In this document: piece after piece, positions 63,240 through 64,000 of the stretch
Layout of the letters: each line of letters begins with the position of its first letter
Numbering within the stretch: the stretch's first letter is position 1
Assembly (NCBI RefSeq): GCF_000739735.1
Contig: NZ_BBJF01000006.1
Span: 372,001 to 436,000, forward strand
Direction: 5' to 3'
DNA: 64,000 bases
Origin: Paraburkholderia ginsengisoli NBRC 100965
GTDB taxonomy: Bacteria; Pseudomonadota; Gammaproteobacteria; Burkholderiales; Burkholderiaceae
The notes under the pieces: model-generated
The model's database searches: none
What the model was told of the DNA's origin: nothing
Seen by the model: the letters and a program-made list of their open reading frames with translations, nothing else
Position numbers and translations under genes: made by a program

Positions 63240-63259
63240 ACCGGACCGTTCGGTCCGGT
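63240..63259 (+). terminator. GC-rich palindrome after the SDR gene
   Basis: ACCGGACCG and CGGTCCGGT are perfect 9-bp arms with two bases between, 63 bases downstream of the SDR stop. It lacks a T-run, so it may be a weak terminator or a processing hairpin. Confidence 0.4.
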
Positions 63260-63306
63260 CGTTATCGAAGCCGGTTTGATTTGCTCAAATCCAAACCGAT
63301 TCCGTC

Positions 63307-63325
63307 AAACCCGTCTACCGGGTTT
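63307..63325 (-). terminator. Possible terminator of the rubredoxin gene
   Basis: AAACCCG and CGGGTTT pair with a 5-base loop directly at the stop codon of the rubredoxin-domain gene. Only three T follow on the minus strand, so termination may be incomplete. Confidence 0.4.
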
Positions 63326-63740
63326 AAAACTCGACCAGCGCGAAATCTTCCTTGCCCACGTCGCACAGCGGGCAGCGCCAGTCGGCCGGCACGTCCGCCC
63401 AGCGCGTGCCCGCCGCGATGCCTTCTTCCGGCAAACCGGCCGCTTCGTCGTAGACCCAGCCGCAGATCACGCAGACCCATTGCTTGAAGTCGTCCGCCGA
63501 AACGGCTTGGTCGGCTGCCGACACTGGCGCTTCTGCCGCAGGCTGCACCGGCGTGTCGTCGAGGCTCACGACCAGCGGCGCGACCGTGCCACCGCCGCCG
63601 CTCGCGAGGCGCGCCTGCAAGCTTTCCAGCAAGCGTTGCGCTTCGTCCTGCGTCAGGTCGATCCAGTACGGATCGCCGGCGCCGTCGTTGAGCCGCGCGG
63701 GGGAAAACTGGATTTCTACGGCTACGCCCTTCTTGTACAT
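63324..63740 (-). CDS. Rubredoxin-domain protein with an N-terminal extension
   Basis: A 138-residue protein. Residues ~90-138 are a complete rubredoxin: WVCVICGWVYDEAAGLPEEGIAAGTRW, then WRCPLCDVGKEDFALVEF, with two C-x-x-C pairs that bind one iron. The N-terminal ~55 residues (VEIQFSPARLNDGAGDPYWIDLTQDEAQRLLESLQARL) form a separate helical or beta module joined by an Ala/Pro linker, so this is a fusion rather than a plain ~54-residue rubredoxin. It should carry single electrons in the cytosol. ATG 63740 (MYKKGVAVE) fits the module start. Confidence 0.85.
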   Translation of the reverse strand: MYKKGVAVEIQFSPARLNDGAGDPYWIDLTQDEAQRLLESLQARLASGGGGTVAPLVVSLDDTPVQPAAEAPVSAADQAVSADDFKQWVCVICGWVYDEAAGLPEEGIAAGTRWADVPADWRCPLCDVGKEDFALVEF

Positions 63741-63818
63741 GGCACTCGGAATATCGATGAAGCCGGCAACGAGTGCCGGCATGGAGCCGCACGCGCGATG
63801 CGCAGGCAGGCGGTGGAT

Positions 63819-63935
63819 TTAGACCAGATGGTTCAGCAGGATGGAGGCGATCAGGCCGGCAGCGCCGATGAGGCCAAGCAATTGCAGCAGAGTGAGCGAT
63901 TTACGCGGTGCGGTAGTGGCTTGTTGCGTGTTCAC
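63819..63935 (-). CDS. Very small single-helix membrane protein (38 aa)
   Basis: A GTG-started frame of 38 codons ends in TAA at 63819. It begins MNTQQATTAPRKSLT and continues into one membrane helix (LLQLLGLIGAAGLIASILL), with the basic RK just before it. Ala/Leu/Gly-rich codon use looks like a real gene, and the direction is that of the rubredoxin gene 79 bases downstream. I know of no assigned function, and the ribosome binding site is weak, so this is a moderate call. Confidence 0.55.
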   Translation of the reverse strand: MNTQQATTAPRKSLTLLQLLGLIGAAGLIASILLNHLV

Positions 63936-64000
63936 GAGAGATTCTTGAAAGTCGGAAAAAGCGAAATGGTACACGGGTGTGAGCGCGGCACATGCCGATT

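Overview
The window is about 64 kb of high-GC chromosome with codon use, gene types and gene order typical of a betaproteobacterium of the Burkholderia/Paraburkholderia group. Pointers are the many LysR, AraC and MocR regulators, GNAT acetyltransferases, DMT and MFS exporters, a phosphocholine-specific phospholipase C and the divergent lysA/lysR pair. I see no tRNA, rRNA, insertion sequence, prophage or CRISPR array.

Layout. 1-3.3 kb: end of an MFS exporter, an AraC/GyrI-like regulator, a DMT exporter and a long, more AT-rich gap. 3.4-9.1 kb: a GH63/MGH1-like glucosidase, a GH13 enzyme and an MFS transporter on the + strand. 9.1-24.4 kb: a mixed block of transporters, regulators and acetyltransferases. 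It contains a short threonyl-tRNA synthetase without the TGS and editing domains, preceded by a threonine-rich leader peptide and a set of mutually exclusive hairpins: a textbook-style attenuator. 24.5-27.8 kb: an ECF42-type sigma factor operon (two YCII proteins, SRPBCC, VOC, sigma). 28-34.4 kb: a large lipoprotein, small conserved proteins, a HiPIP, a nitroreductase and long gaps, one holding an unassigned minus-strand terminator. 34.4-39.4 kb: a giant hybrid histidine kinase with two kinase cores and three receivers, broken near its N-terminus by an apparent one-base deletion. 39.8-43.6 kb: an iron module (PepSY membrane protein, PiuC-like dioxygenase, TonB-dependent receptor) behind a Fur-box-like site. 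45.0-53.2 kb, minus strand: a glucan-to-pentose-phosphate line made of a GH133-type debranching enzyme, a second GH63-like enzyme, zwf and a polyphosphate glucokinase. 53.4-64 kb: phospholipase C with a small lipoprotein, a deacylase with an amino-acid binding protein, lysA/lysR, an SDR, a rubredoxin-domain protein and a 38-residue membrane protein.

How the genes work together. The two GH63-like enzymes are paralogues with different partners (GH13 plus MFS in one cluster, debranching enzyme plus PpgK and Zwf in the other), which suggests two routes for alpha-glucan or oligosaccharide use. In the second, released glucose would be phosphorylated with polyphosphate and enter the oxidative pentose-phosphate or Entner-Doudoroff route. 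The iron module and the ECF42 operon are compact, recognisable units.

The most notable regulatory element is the threonine attenuator in front of the editing-less ThrRS paralogue. The clearest lesion is the kinase frameshift at about 39071. All calls come from reading the sequence; no database search was run.
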